Below, one piece after another: positions 1 through 11,599 of a DNA stretch of 64,000 nucleotides. The notes under the pieces were generated by a model. It made no database searches and had not been told where the DNA came from. It saw nothing but the letters and a program-made list of their open reading frames with translations. The stretch comes from Siphonodentalium dalli. Its lineage: Eukaryota > Mollusca > Scaphopoda > Gadilida > Siphonodentaliidae. The translations under genes and the position numbers were made by a program. The stretch lies in assembly GCA_032622095.1 (NCBI GenBank), contig CP136064.1:218194205-218258204 (forward strand), written 5' to 3'. The stretch's first letter is position 1, and every line of letters begins with the position of its first letter.

Positions 1-400
1 TCTGAAGTTTCAAATATCTACGATCAAAACTGTAGGAGGAGTTGATTACACCATGAAGGTACCCTCATACAGAAAATTATAAACAATGTTGAAATTTTCT
101 AAGTCGAAAAGGGTTAATAACTTTGTCAAAAAATAATTTTTCCGTCATCTATATACATGTTGCACATCTTCAATATATGGGCAACAATATTCTGAAGTTG
201 CAAATCTCTAGGATGAAAACTGTAGGAGGAGTTGATTACACCATGAAGGTACTCAAAAGTGTGACGAACGGAAAGACGGACAGAGCCCATTTCTATAGTC
301 CTATGAAAATAAATTTTTCGGGGGACAATGATAGTATGAATGCAATATTACCCACAAAACGCACTTTGTGTAAACAGAGCATTTGTTTAGAACTTTAGAT
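1..400 (+). repeat. Dispersed repeat, two partial internal copies
   Basis: The block contains two near-identical stretches (about 1-120 and 121-250) that share the phrase AAAACTGTAGGAGGAGTTGA. The same phrase and its surroundings recur at 9940-10140. The block ends near an A-rich tract followed by TTTTTCGGGGGAC, matching the end of the 10.6-kb copy. The 91-residue reading frame across it (123-398) follows the repeat and has no recognisable domain, so it is not called a gene. Similar text repeats ending in 'gggggacta'-like sequence are common in marine invertebrate genomes; I infer the class but not the family. Confidence 0.6.
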
Positions 401-1454
401 ATAGCACATAAAGAGTGTGCGATAGATTGTATTTCTATTTTCGAAACCATTCCCAGATATTAATATGATAGTTCAAAACTAAATGTCATATCTGGCAACT
501 AAACAATTTTTTAGCTTACTTCTAAAATCATGTTTTTCTCATCAACTAGGAGATAAATGAATATGAAAGTTTATCTTTTATAACAACTGTGATATAAAAG
601 ATTATTGTGAAATGTTATTGACAGATATCAATTCTAGTTCCAGAGATAAATCTTTTTTGTTTCTCCTGTAAAATTTGATTTTCGGCAGATATGACATAAT
701 AGATGCCCACCAACTGTTATATATACACCAATGACACAATGGCATGCTGAAGATGGAATTTCCTACATAAGTCAGTGATCTGACTCCAGTCGACAAACTT
801 CAAAGGCAAGTGACTGTTGTGCTCCTTGTAGTGCCGAGCGGTATTTTGGTATACCGATTGCAAATTGAATACAGTCACACGAAATCAAGGTATAGTCACT
901 GTGTTGATATTTTGGAAGGTAAAACTCATTTTACTGCTCAACAAAGATTGTCAAGGCAAATTTGATTGATTTGTTCTGTTTACCAGTAGAGTCAATTGTA
1001 GTTCAGTCACAAACGTAGTCCATACCCTTCTACAGCAATATGTGAAAGTGGTCATGTAACCATTTATTTTATTTTCTGACGGCTCTCATTGTTACACTGT
1101 GCCAGAACAAATTCGTGCAATAACATTCACCACATTCACACGGTGTGCACTGTTATGCATTAGGTGACTTATATATAACATAACAGACATTGGCTCAGTG
1201 ACTGAAATAAAATTCAGTTCCAAATTACAGTTGGCCTATCTTGTTAGTGTGATATCTTGCATGATATGGTTTATTCTTCATTTTGGTTTCATGGATGTTC
1301 TGATAACATAAGCAAATGGCAAGAAGAGCAGTCTTTCGATGTGGAGGAGAGCTGTCACTCCAGTGCACCATCACTCCTGTGACCTTACAACAATGCACCC
1401 TGGATTAATCAAGTGAACAGTAAATAACTGATGATAAAATCCTGATACAGAGCA
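401..1454. other. No gene seen; duplicated short segments
   Basis: No exon or domain was recognised. A segment at about 705-800 (through CACAATGGCATGCTGAAGAT and CCAGTCGACAAA) recurs at about 1690-1805, and a short block at 1227-1260 recurs at 1811-1840. The 53-bp array therefore sits between two copies of a local duplication. Confidence 0.5.
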
Positions 1455-1719
1455 AGAGTAACATAACACAATATATCTGTGTGACTGTTATATATACACC
1501 AATGTTAAGAGTAACATAACACAATATATCTGTGTGACTGTTATATATACACCAATGTTAAGAGTAACATAACACAATATATCTGTGTGACTGTTATATA
1601 TACACCAATGTTAAGAGTAACATAACACAATATATCGGTGTGACTGTTATATATACACCAATGTTAAGAGTAACATAACACAATATATCTGTGTGACTGT
1701 TATATATACACCAATGACA
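1455..1719. repeat. 53-bp tandem array, five copies
   Basis: Copies start at about 1455, 1508, 1561, 1614 and 1667, each beginning AGAGTAACATAACACAATAT. Copies are nearly identical (one T/G change in the fourth). The second half of the unit (TGTTATATATACACCAATG) also exists singly at about 714, so the array probably grew from that local duplication. Confidence 0.9.
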
Positions 1720-2059
1720 CAATGGCATGCTGAAGATGGAAGACAGAATTTCCTACATAAATCGGTGATTGTGTCATGTTCTGAAAATCTGATTCCAGTC
1801 GACAAATTTTACAGTTGGCATATCTTGTTAGTGTGATATTTCATCTGGTTCCTTTTTAGGAAAGCTGCCTTTAGTTGCTGAATATACAATGGTAATAAGG
1901 TATACTGTGGTGTGATTTTAGAATAACCATAGTGCTTTTGTATGCAAATACTGCCCAGCACTAGTTCTGTGTGCCTTCCTTGCAAATGAACAGTTGACTT
2001 GACACTTTCAGCTTTTAGGTTAGCATAGTTAATAATAAATAGTAAGAAGCAACATACAA

Positions 2060-4735
2060 TGAAAGTGTCAATGACACTGTAGCTCAACTTGGAAAGGGAA
2101 TAATTTAAAGTGTTACTGTCGATGGAGTGATTAGGAATGTGGAAAGTTGAATGTCTAATACTAGTTTATCAACATGAAGAGATATATATATACATGTATA
2201 TAAAAGTAAAATCTAAGATGGTTGCTGGCGGCTATGTTTTCCAACAATTCAAAAACATTTGATAGCTTTAGTCATGCAGAGTAGAATCCAAGATGGCCGC
2301 TGGCAGCCATGTTTTAATGCTGAATAACCCCAAAATGACTCGTTCCCATCTACATGTCAATGTCAAAAGTCAAGACAAATTTCATAATGATCCGACCAAA
2401 GGTACGACCTGTAGCCCGTGCCAAAGGATTTAGTCATGCAAAGAGTAAAATCCAAAATGGCTGCTGGCGGCCATGTTTTTGGCCGAATGACCCCAAAATT
2501 ACTTGTTCCCATCTACATGTCAATATTAACATCCATGACAAATTTCATGATGATCAGATGAACAGTACGACCTGTTGCCCTTGCTAATGGATTGAATTTT
2601 GAAATCCAAGATGGCCGCTGGCGGCCTTGTTTTTTGTCCGAATGAGCCCAAAATGACTCGTTCCCATCTATATTCCAATTTCAACAGCCATGACAAATTT
2701 TATGATGATCAGACTAAAGGTACGACCTGTAGCCCGTGTTAAAGGATTTAGTCATACAAAAAGTAAAATCCAAGATGGCTGCTGGTGGCCATGTTTTTTT
2801 TTGGCCGAAATGGCCCCAAAATGACTCGGTCCCATTTAGATGTCATCGTTAACATCCATGACAAATTTCATGATGATCTGACCATGTTTAAAGGATTTAG
2901 TCATGCAGAGAGTTTTTTAGCCGAATGACCCCAAAATTAATTGTTCCCATCTACATATCAATATTAACATTCCTGACAAATTTCATGATGATCAGACGAA
3001 CAGTACGACCTGTAGCCCGTGCTAATGAATTGAATTTTGAAATCAACGATGGCCACTGACAGCCATGTTTTTTGGCCGAATGACCTCAAAATGACTCGTT
3101 CCCATCTACATGTGATTATTAACATCCATGACAAATTTTATGATAATCAGACTAAAGGTACGACCTGTAGCCTGTGCTAAAGGATTTAGTCATACAAAGA
3201 GTAAAATCCAAGATGGCTGCTGGCAGCCATGTTTTTTGGCCGAATGACCCCAAAATTAATAGTTCCCATCTACATGTCAATATTAACATCCATGACAAAT
3301 TTTGTGATGATCAGACGAACAGAACGACCTGTGGCCCGTGCTAATGGATTAAATTTTTAAATCAAAGATGGCTGTTGGTGGCCATGTTTTTCAGCCGAAT
3401 GACCCCAAAATGACTCATTCCCATCTACATGCCATTGTTAACATCCATGACAAATTTTATGATGATCAGACTAAAGGTACGACCTGTAGCCTGTGCTAAA
3501 GGATTTAGTCATACAAAGAGTAAAATCCAAGATGGCTGCTGGCGGCCATGTTTTTTGGCCGAATGACCCCAAAATGACTCGTTCCCATCTACATGTCATT
3601 ATTAACATTCATGACAAATTTTATGATGATCAGACTAAAGGTACGACCTGTAGCCTGTGCTAAAGGATTTAGTCATACAAAGAGTAAAATCCAAGATGGC
3701 TGCTGGCGGCCGTGTTTTTCGGCCAAATGACCCCAAAATGACTCGTTCCCATCTACATGTCATTGTTAAAATCCATGACAAATTTTATGATGATCAGACC
3801 AAAGGTACGACCTGTAGCCCGTGCTAAAGAATTTAGTCATACAAAGAGTAAAATCCAAGATGACTGCTGGCAGCCATGTTTTTTGGCCAAATGACCCCAA
3901 AGTCATTCGTTCCCATCTACATGTCAATATTAACATCCATGACAAATTTCATGATGGTCAGACAAACAGTACGACCTGTGGCCCGTGCTAATGAAATAAA
4001 TTCTGAAATCAAAGATGGCCGCTGGCGGCCATGTTTTTTGTCATAATGACCACAAAATGACTCGTTCCCATCTACATTCCAATTTCAACAGCCATGAAAA
4101 TTTTTTATGATGATCAGACCAAAGGTACGACCGACCTGTAGCCCGTGCTAAAGGATTTAGTCATACAAAGAGTAAAATCCAAGATGGCTGCTGGCGGCCA
4201 TGTTTTTTGCCCGAAGGACCCAAAAATGACTCGTTCCCATCTACATGTCATTGTTAACATCCATGACTAATTTTATGATGATCCGACCAAAGGTACGACC
4301 TGTAGCCCGTGTCAAAGGATTTAGTCATGCAAAGAGTAAAATCTAAGATGGCTGCCAGCGGCCATGTTTTTTGGCCGAATGACCCCAAAATTACTCGTTC
4401 CCATCTACATGTCAATATTAACATCCATGACAAATTTCATGACAATAAGACGAAGAGTACGGCCTGTAGCCCGTGCTAATGGATTTAATTTTGAAATCCA
4501 AGATGGCCGATGGCGGCCATGTTTTTTCCCGAATGACCCCAAAATGACTCGTTCCCATCTACATGTCAATGTCAACATCCATGACAAATTTCATAATAAT
4601 CGGACCAAAGGTACGAACTGTAGCCCGTGCTAAAGGAAATTGTTGACGAATCACACACGCACACACACACAGACGACGGATACCAAGCCATGGCAATAGC
4701 TCAAACTTTACAAAGTAAAGTTGAGCTAATGAACG
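2060..4735 (+). mobile_element. Minisatellite-bearing non-autonomous element, plus orientation
   Basis: The element starts near the palindrome GTGTCAATGACAC followed by TAGCTCAACTT and ends with AAAGTTGAGCTA after an (AC)n tract and GCCATGGCAATAGCTCAAAC. The core (2216-4640) is a tandem array of about 160-170 bp units, 15 recognisable plus one damaged unit near 2900. Two unit subtypes differ in the stretch before AAGATGGC: one has TTTAGTCATACAAAGAGTAA, the other TTGAATTTTGAAATC. A second copy lies inverted at 38205-39450 with the same flanks. The layout resembles the bivalve pearl / 160-bp-core elements; that is an analogy, not an identification. It lies downstream of exon 5 of the SFT2 gene, so probably in its last intron. 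Confidence 0.8.
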
Positions 4736-5643
4736 TGGTTCATTTGGAATTAAATTAATTAGAAATTAATTATTACTGCATCAATCTCTTTCCAAAGAAG
4801 GGCATTAAATTTAGTCGCTACTTACTGTGCACCAGCAAAATAAATTACATCACAAGTTCAATGTGATGGTACACAGGGGTAACTTGACCCTGGGGAAGTG
4901 TCATGAGCTGGGTCTGGACTCTGCCCGATGTTGCATTTTGACATTATGATGTCATATCTGCATTACTGAACAGAAATAACACAAACTATCTTTAATTTTA
5001 CCTTATCGGGATAAATAATGACTAGAACACTCTTCATATTTTAACTCATTGGTACAGCGAATGCGTGTGTGTGTATCTCTCTCGAACTATCTATGTATGT
5101 TCCTTAGAGGCATCCACATTTCTGCACCGATTATGATGAAATTTAGCATGGGTATGTATTTCATCTCTCCGGTTAACATGGGATCAGGATGAGGGCAAAC
5201 AACAGTTCCTAAATTATTGCTACTGTTTCAATTTCAATTTTGCCACTTTACCTGTGCAATGCTGGGTACATATGCTAGTGCTTCAATACATGTCAGTTCC
5301 ATTTTCACAAATAGCCAGTGTCAAGGAAGGATGCCTTAATCGATATACACAAAGCATTTTCTGTTAATTGCCATGTTGGGGGGTGTTGTTTTATTTGTTG
5401 CTTTTATTCAAAATTAGTTCTAATCTTTGTCATAGAATAGCGAGCCTCACATCAAAGATAAGTGAGTAATATATAGCACGCCTCCGATGATCAAAATCTA
5501 AAGACTGGGGAAGAGACAGATACCAGTTTACATGTAATAGTTCAATAGACAGACTAAGTCTGTTTGTTGAACTTAATGTCACAACAAATGTTCTTTTTTA
5601 TCATGGTCTGAAAAAAGTTCATACAATATTTATATAGACTCAC
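4736..5643. other. Presumed intron 5 sequence, no gene seen
   Basis: This stretch lies just beyond the donor of the last located SFT2 exon. A dispersed-repeat-like passage occurs at 5040-5220 (short GT run, then CATCCACATTTCTGCACCGA). I searched the minus strand from here to position 1 for the expected terminal exon of the SFT2 family and did not find it. Confidence 0.4.
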
Positions 5644-5702
5644 CATACGAGTGCTAAGATCTGTATCACTGCAAATATTATTGTTAATACTGTACTTTTG
5701 AG
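5644..5702 (-). CDS. SFT2D3-like: SFT2D3-like exon 5 (residues 161-179)
   Basis: This 59-bp exon encodes LKSTVLTIIFAVIQILALV plus the two bases TG of the next codon (Trp if the next exon starts with G, as the family predicts). It is the start of helix 4. The acceptor is AAATTTCAG and the donor GTGAGT (5643-5638), phase 2. The match to the family (L-x-STV-L...ILQ-x-LALxW) is good and the phase agrees with exon 4. Confidence 0.83.
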
Positions 5703-6063
5703 CTGAAATTTAAAAAGAAAAGATTTGTCAGTTTTCAACCAAACCAGCCCTCGAAATTAGCATATTGGCCAATATATAATTTCATGCAATTCTAAAGCAA
5801 TGCCGCAGAAGAAAAATGTCAATTTCAACAGCTGAACAAAGTACCTCTTCAATCACTATAGGGTCGTATTGGGACACACATAAGATAATAGTATCCTTTA
5901 GATATCCGTTTGGTGAATAGTGAGGTAAAACCCTAATAATAATTTCTATAATATTATCTACATACATTCTGTTAGGGTTTTATTGAATTCTGCTGTGGGC
6001 TTTTAAGCACAGGGTAATAAAAAATGATTTTGACCTTTCCAATGTTTTTGAATGTTCTTTCAA

Positions 6064-7072
6064 CAGTGTTCACGCTGCCGTGAGAAAATCTTGCAAATTG
6101 CGAAAGAAAAACAAAAGTGGCTCAACAAAATGTGCTAGTAGCTAAAGAAAGTGGCTCAAAGAATTTGTGTGTGTGGCTCTTAACTTAACTGCCATTGGAC
6201 AGATTAAGTTTAACAATTATGTTGACAGTCTGAATGAAAGCACTCGATAATTGATTCTCGGCTTATGCCACAGCGGCTGGTTGTTTATTTCGAGATTATG
6301 ATTCTGTGTTATGTTTCTGGTAGGCTCCTGCAAATATTCCCTATTAGATTTAACCTAGATATTCTATTCAGTTTCAATTTGATATTAAAACATCAAATTA
6401 AAACATCAAATTCTACTTTTGAATAATTCAAATTGTCAATGTAATAGTGTTGCCAGCTTTGTGAATCATTTAACAATCACAACTGCCGCAAGGCAATATA
6501 TATGACATACATACTTCTACTCGATAAAAACACACCTTCATTGTATTTCTTTCACATCACCAAACATAAGTGAAACAAAGAAAGGACACATATCTTATAT
6601 CAGACTTTGCATAAACAATATATTGTGTACCTGTGTCGATTGTGGAATGTGAGAGGGCCTTCTCGTAGCAATAACATTTAATCAAAGATAAACGGTGAAA
6701 CAGACTTTTTGTTCCACATTTAAACTTATTAATGAAAATTGCAATTGAAGGCCTTCCAATGTTAGACTTTAATTTTGGTAAAGCAGTTAATAAATGGGCA
6801 GATGTAAAATTATCTCAGAATTTTCAATGCTTGATTATTAATATTGTTGTTAATATTTTTTGTTGTTTTACCTACCAAAACCTGTTATATTATATTAGAA
6901 TAAATATTTGAGTTAATTAGCTTGTGTTGTTCTTTGAATATGTTTAAATCAAAGTGGCTCCAAAAAAAAATGGTTGAAAAAATGTGGCTCAATTAAATGA
7001 AAAGTGGTTCAAAAACATTCACAAGTGGCTAAAGTGGTGGCTCAAGATAATTTTGGGCCAGTGTGAACACTG
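6064..7072 (+). mobile_element. hAT DNA transposon relic
   Basis: The ends are inverted repeats: CAGTGTTCACGCTGCC at the left and, read inward from the right, CAGTGTTCACACTGGCC. The flanks are TCTTTCAA (6056-6063) and CCTTTCAA (7073-7080), an 8-bp target duplication with one mismatch. CAGTG-type ends with 8-bp duplications are the hAT hallmark. Subterminal copies of AAAGTGGCTC occur near both ends. The element sits in SFT2 intron 4. Confidence 0.88.
6640..6830 (+). pseudogene. hAT transposase C-terminal (dimerisation domain) remnant
   Basis: Read in the plus frames, the segment gives VSIVECERAFS, then after stops HLIKDKR, and after a frameshift IEGLPMLDFNFGKAVNKWAD. The order CERAFS / IKDKR / IEGP-like / FxxAVxxW is that of the C-terminal dimerisation domain of hAT transposases of the ZNF862-like type. 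In-frame stops after AFS and after KDKR show it is dead. The N-terminal zinc finger and catalytic core are gone. Confidence 0.72.
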
Positions 7073-7944
7073 CCTTTCAATGAAACTTGAGTTTGTTGCT
7101 TCAAAGAGACCCAAGGCTTTCGCAGTGGGTAAATGTGGAAAAAATATATGACTGTGGAAACATTACCACTGAGAAGAACATGGAGAAATAGATAAACTTT
7201 GTTCTTATAATAAATATTGATAGTTCTCCAATAATGAAATTTTGCATGTTGAAACTATTTTTTTGTTTTTTTGTTGTTGTTGAAACTATTGTTATGGAAA
7301 CAAAACACTGTTACTTTAATTTGTCAATAAACATCGCTAATCGTGTAGTAAGTTGAAAATATTTTAGTTTGAATATGATTTTCAGAATATATTTGACTGC
7401 TTTGGCCGTATCCAATATTTACCATGAAGTGTTGATTAAAATTTTGTATCTTATTGGACTAATTTGACCTTTATCGGCAATTCCACTGTAACAGTAATGT
7501 TTACACAAAAATGGTTTTGACATGCAAAATCTCACTATTAGAGTTATTAATAATTAACAAAGTCAATCTATTGTTTCATCTCTTTGTTGAGATAGTTGAT
7601 TTACACAGACTCTTCTGTTAGTTAACATAAACCCACTTCAAAGGCATTCAGTCCCTTTCAATTATTCAGAGAAAGTACACAATTTTCACCATGTCACTTC
7701 ATGAATTGCAGGTATTCCAAGTTATTATTGAATTGAAGTGTTATGGCGTAGTAGTTAGTTTTAAGAATATTGCATGCAGATTGACAACACACATCATTTT
7801 TATATATCCATGTATTTATCAAGGTGTTTTATCACTGATATGGGACAAAACCGACAAATTACTCAGTTCAATTTGAAACCAGAAAATTATGAGTCACTTG
7901 AAGTTTTGTTAATACTGCAATTATACATGTAAATATAAACTCAC
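7073..7944. other. Intron 4 remainder, no gene seen
   Basis: AT-rich sequence without a recognised domain or repeat. The 61-residue frame at 7691-7876 (plus) shows no homology that I recognise. Confidence 0.4.
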
Positions 7945-8062
7945 CCACATAGCAGAATATAAAGTAGCAAATAACGTTCCAAGGTATGCTAATGAGAATG
8001 GTAACCTCTGACCCGAGAACAGGTGCTTTACATGATTTACAGGTCCCCATAACATAGAGAAA
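7945..8062 (-). CDS. SFT2D3-like: SFT2D3-like exon 4 (residues 121-160)
   Basis: This 118-bp exon completes Ser121 and encodes FSMLWGPVNHVKHLFSGQRL followed by PFSLAYLGTLFATLYSAMW. It contains the conserved WGP...HLF...RLPF loop between helices 2 and 3, then helix 3. The acceptor is TTTTTTTTCAG and the donor GTGAGT (7944-7939), phase 0. The plain ORF in this region (7868-8083, minus) is in another frame and is not the gene. Confidence 0.9.
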
Positions 8063-8127
8063 CTGAAAAAAAATATCAAGCATTATACAGGTAGTGGGTT
8101 GGCTGTTCTTCTACATCTCTTTAAATA

Positions 8128-8546
8128 GCATCAAGCCTGGATATAGTGTGTCTGACATTTGCAGAATGAGGTCCACAGAGGGTGAAATTAGTGACGCTAT
8201 CCCATACGGTGGGCTAGCATCACCAAATTCACTCTGGTGTGGGAGACCTAGGATCAGATTGAAGTCCCCCAGTTGAAGATGGTGACTACACCCATTGGGC
8301 ACCTCGATTATGCATTTATCTTCTGCAAATTAGGGATATAGAAACTGAAAAGAAGGGAAAAAGTAACTAAGCAATTTTATTTTGACACTATAGATACTTC
8401 CCATAATATGAGGCCTAAGCAGAATGAGACAGACAGAGAGTGAATGTGGTGATGCTAGCCCACTGTGCAGGGTAGCATCTCTATATTCAACCTCTGGGGA
8501 CCTCATTCTGCAAACATCAGACACACTATATCCAGACTTGAATAGC
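8128..8546. mobile_element. Foldback (inverted-repeat) element
   Basis: Left arm about 8128-8244 and right arm about 8421-8546 are imperfect reverse complements over about 110-120 bp. The most conserved core is GGATATAGTGTGTCTGA, with GCAGAATGAGGTCC further in. The loop is about 180 bp. The arms create ORFs on both strands (8094-8276, 8330-8614, 8424-8678) that are artefacts of the repeat. It lies in SFT2 intron 3. Confidence 0.82.
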
Positions 8547-8574
8547 ATTGGCCATATCACAACACTACCTGTTA

Positions 8575-8760
8575 TCGAGGGGTTGGAAAGACTACACAGC
8601 ACAATTAATTTCACTAGAATGTCACTGGGAAAGCATGCTATTGCATGTAGAAACCATCAACCTCCAGTAAGAAACTGACTAACTTGCACAGATACATAAA
8701 TCTGGGTACCAATCCCCCACCTAGAATCTCAATCCAAGCTCATCGTGACTTGAACCAGCT
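8575..8760 (-). mobile_element. Decayed tRNA-derived SINE, same family as 37875-38158
   Basis: The plus-strand phrases GCATGTAGAAACCATCAACC and ACTAACTTGCACAGATACAT align with GCGTGTAGAAACCACCGACC and ACAAACTTGCCCAGATACAC in the better copy at 37.9 kb. This copy is more diverged and its tRNA-like head is not clear. Orientation is inferred from the other copy. Confidence 0.6.
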
Positions 8761-9094
8761 TCATCAGAGCTCGAAAACTTATAACGGACATGTTTTGTCT
8801 CAGAGTTCTGTCTGTATTATATATAACAAGCCATTGTCTTTTGAAATTTTCTAAGTCCGAGATCTCTGATGATAAATCACAATAAAGTCGAGCAATGCAA
8901 TGGGATTAATGTTCCACAAAACATGTTTGAGCTACTGTTCACTTATATGATAAGTTTCAAATAGAGTTAAGAAAAGAAAGGTTAACAGCCCCTAAATATG
9001 GAACATAATGCTCCTACAACAATCTATATTAACAATGTAAATTCTATATATCAAAATATTCTTTGTGAAGGAGAAGTTTTAATGAAATCTTTCA

Positions 9095-9400
9095 AGGAAT
9101 AAGAGTTGTCCGTGGCCCTGTCCTTATTTGACCCGGTGATCCCATTTGAAAAATCTGATTCCCAATTACCTAGGGACTATCACCACCCAATATGACCCCA
9201 TTTGTTCTTGTGGTTCTGGAGAAGACGTATTAAGAAATACTAAGGAGGGAAAGAGTGATCTCCCTGGCTCTGCCCCCATTTGACCTCATGACCCCATTTG
9301 AACAAATCTGAATCCCAGTCACATCGGGACCATCCGCACCAAATATGACTTAATGCTGACTTGCGGTTCTGGAGAAGAAGATGTTGACAAACAGATGGAT
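9095..9400. repeat. Two tandem copies of a ~160-bp dispersed repeat
   Basis: Both copies contain a CCTGnCCnC...ATTTGACC block, then CCCATTTGAA, AAATCTGA.TCCCA and GGTTCTGGAGAAGA. They are spaced about 160 bp apart and clearly diverged from each other. The unit lies in SFT2 intron 3. Confidence 0.65.
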
Positions 9401-9440
9401 GAGGAGTGATGACTATAGCACCACGGGAGAGATTACTCAC

Positions 9441-9526
9441 CTAAATAACAGGAATAAGCTCCCCAGGGAGTAGAGCAAGGCAAACTTTCTTGCTTTCAGT
9501 ACGAGTAGTGGAATGTATAATGAAGC
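9441..9526 (-). CDS. SFT2D3-like: SFT2D3-like exon 3 (residues 93-120)
   Basis: This 86-bp exon encodes ASLYIPLLVLKARKFALLYS followed by LGSLFLLF plus the first two bases of a Ser codon. It completes helix 1, supplies the short basic loop KARK and begins helix 2. The acceptor is TTTTTCCAG and the donor GTGAGT (9440-9435), phase 2. The LKARKFALLY motif is the most diagnostic part of the SFT2D3-like family in this window. Confidence 0.88.
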
Positions 9527-9939
9527 CTGGAAAAAAACAGACCAAGTTTAATAGCAAACAACTTAAGATAGCATCCATGCTTTATTAATATTAATAAATA
9601 TCAAAGTAGCAATAAATATCTAAGCGATACACGGAAACTACATTTAATATGGTTACACAATCATCAAACCACAAGTACATGTCACCAATGCATATATATT
9701 GTTTCACACCATATCCTTGTTGGCAATAAAAAGCCAAAAATTAATCTGTTGCCATTCACATTCAGCTCATTAACCTTTGTCTTATACTCGCTGGTCATAA
9801 AACACTGACATCGAAACCATGTGGTATACAATCTCGCCATTAATATGTATTATTACAATGACCGCAATGAGTCCATAATCCAAATAAAAGGTCAGCCGAC
9901 CACAGTGTCCCCCGAAAATGTGGCAAGTCGACGCCGCTT

Positions 9940-10690
9940 TGTTAAAGAAATTAAAAAATATGTTGAAATGTTCTAAGTCGGAAGGGTTAATAATTCTGTA
10001 AAGAAATAATTTTTCCGTCATCTATATACATGTTGCACATCTCCAATATGTGGGTAACAATACTATGAAGTTTCAAATATCTACGATCAAAACTGTAGGA
10101 GGAGTTGATTACATCATGAAGGTACCCTCATACAGAAAATTAACAAAAAAAAATTTCAAAGTCGAAAGGACCATAACTCTGGGAAAAATCATTGGATCAA
10201 ACTCAAATTCGAACTTGACCTGTATTTTGATATCAATGACTCACAAAAAAAACAGAATTTTTAATTGAACACGCTAAACTTGAGTTATCGTCCGGAAACC
10301 AAAGAAAAAAAGAAGAACAGTCGAAAAAAGTCCATAACTCTAGGAAAAATCATCGGATCAAACTCAAATTCGAACTCAACCTGTATCTTGATATGACTGA
10401 TCCACATAAAAAGGGTATTTGCAATTAAAGGATCCAAACTTGAGATATCATCCGGAAACCGAAAAAGTGAGAAATTTTCTAAGTAAAAAAAAAGTTGAAA
10501 AAGGGAAATAACTCCATAAAAGAACATTGGATCAAACTCAGAATGCAGAGCACCTGTGTTCTTGGTTGAGACACCTACATACCAAGTTTCAATCAAATCG
10601 GATGATCATTACTGGAGTTATAACTCCGGATGGACACATGGATGGATGGACGGGACACTGCTGATTACAATAGTCCCCCAAAAATAAAGT
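9940..10690 (+). repeat. Dispersed repeat related to positions 1-400
   Basis: It shares AAAACTGTAGGAGGAGTTGA and long flanks with the first 250 bases of the window. It then carries two further sub-blocks with 'cataactctgggaaaaatca'-like text (10170 and 10335) and ends in GGATGGACACATGGATGGAT and AAAGTTTTCGGGGGGACAA. It lies in SFT2 intron 2. The frame 10285-10596 (minus) is a by-product of the repeat. Confidence 0.65.
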
Positions 10691-10699
10691 TTTCGGGGG

Positions 10700-11218
10700 G
10701 ACAACAAAGGGGGTGGGTTAATGGTAAAACACTAATAATTACGCTGAGAGCATGTTACATGTTATACCAGCTTCAATGAAAAAATTACAGAATATCGCCT
10801 TTTTTTCCAACTCATATTTTAACCACAGATGAGTAGCTCTTTGATAAAAGTTTGATTATGATAGAAAGAAGGGATTGCCATTTTGTGAAAACTAAACTAT
10901 AAGTTTACATATAACTTTCGACATATCAGTGCTGACTGCGCTATGTTGATAGCTTTCATGATCGGGTTTTCCTTTGTATTGTCTGTAAGGTGGCACACTT
11001 TTTGAATAATTCATTTTTGATGATGTTTTCTGACTAGTAGCTAATTCACATCACATGATTAAAACCAACTTGGCAAATTTTTTGCCAAATAATTGTTTTT
11101 TTTGCCATGCAAATTTGGCAGAGCGAACCCTGAGTGCTGTGATTTATAATTTTTTTTTTTCATCTGGTATCCGGAAAGAGAGGCACTACCTCAAAGAGTC
11201 TGAGTGTTAACTATAGAG
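10700..11218. other. Intron 2 remainder, no gene seen
   Basis: AT-rich, with homopolymer runs near 11150. No domain or repeat was recognised. Confidence 0.4.
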
Positions 11219-11224
11219 ACTCAC

Positions 11225-11290
11225 CAATGACAAACAGAATGTTCCCAATAGGATACACAGGCAGAATCCAAGCACACGCTGTTTCTTGGA
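11225..11290 (-). CDS. SFT2D3-like: SFT2D3-like exon 2 (residues 71-92)
   Basis: This 66-bp exon encodes SKKQRVLGFC followed by LCILLGTFCLSL, the start of the first transmembrane helix. The acceptor is a T-run followed by CAG and the donor is GTGAGT (11224-11219). Phase is 0 on both sides, joining FPSL of exon 1 to SKKQR exactly as in SFT2-family proteins. It is far too short to show as an ORF and was found from its splice sites and translation. Confidence 0.88.
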
Positions 11291-11599
11291 CTGAAAAAAA
11301 GATTGTGAAGATTCAATAAAGTTCTGCTTATAACTTTGAGCATAGCCCTTGGGAATCACTGGAGCTGCCTACACTTGTGCCCATCACAAGTTTGTGGTCT
11401 CGTGCCATTTGCCAACAAAAGTTTTAACCACAGGTGCTGCACCCTCTTTTGAAAGACTGGTAGCAATTCTACTAAACAAATTTCAGTCCATGCATCGCTG
11501 AGATATATTTGTGTGACGGAAGGAAAATTGCTATTATATCCAGTTGCTCTCTTGCACTGAGGTGAACTACATGAATGCTAGAACACTGAGAAACCATTA

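Noticed and set aside
1455-1719. CRISPR-like array
   Set aside because: The 53-bp units abut without variable spacers; it is a plain tandem repeat in a eukaryotic genome.
8094-8678. Four overlapping ORFs of 60-94 residues on both strands
   Set aside because: They arise from the arms of a foldback element, which read as mirror images of each other.
10285-10596. 103-residue minus-strand ORF
   Set aside because: It lies wholly inside a dispersed repeat that recurs at the window start; Phe-rich from T-runs.
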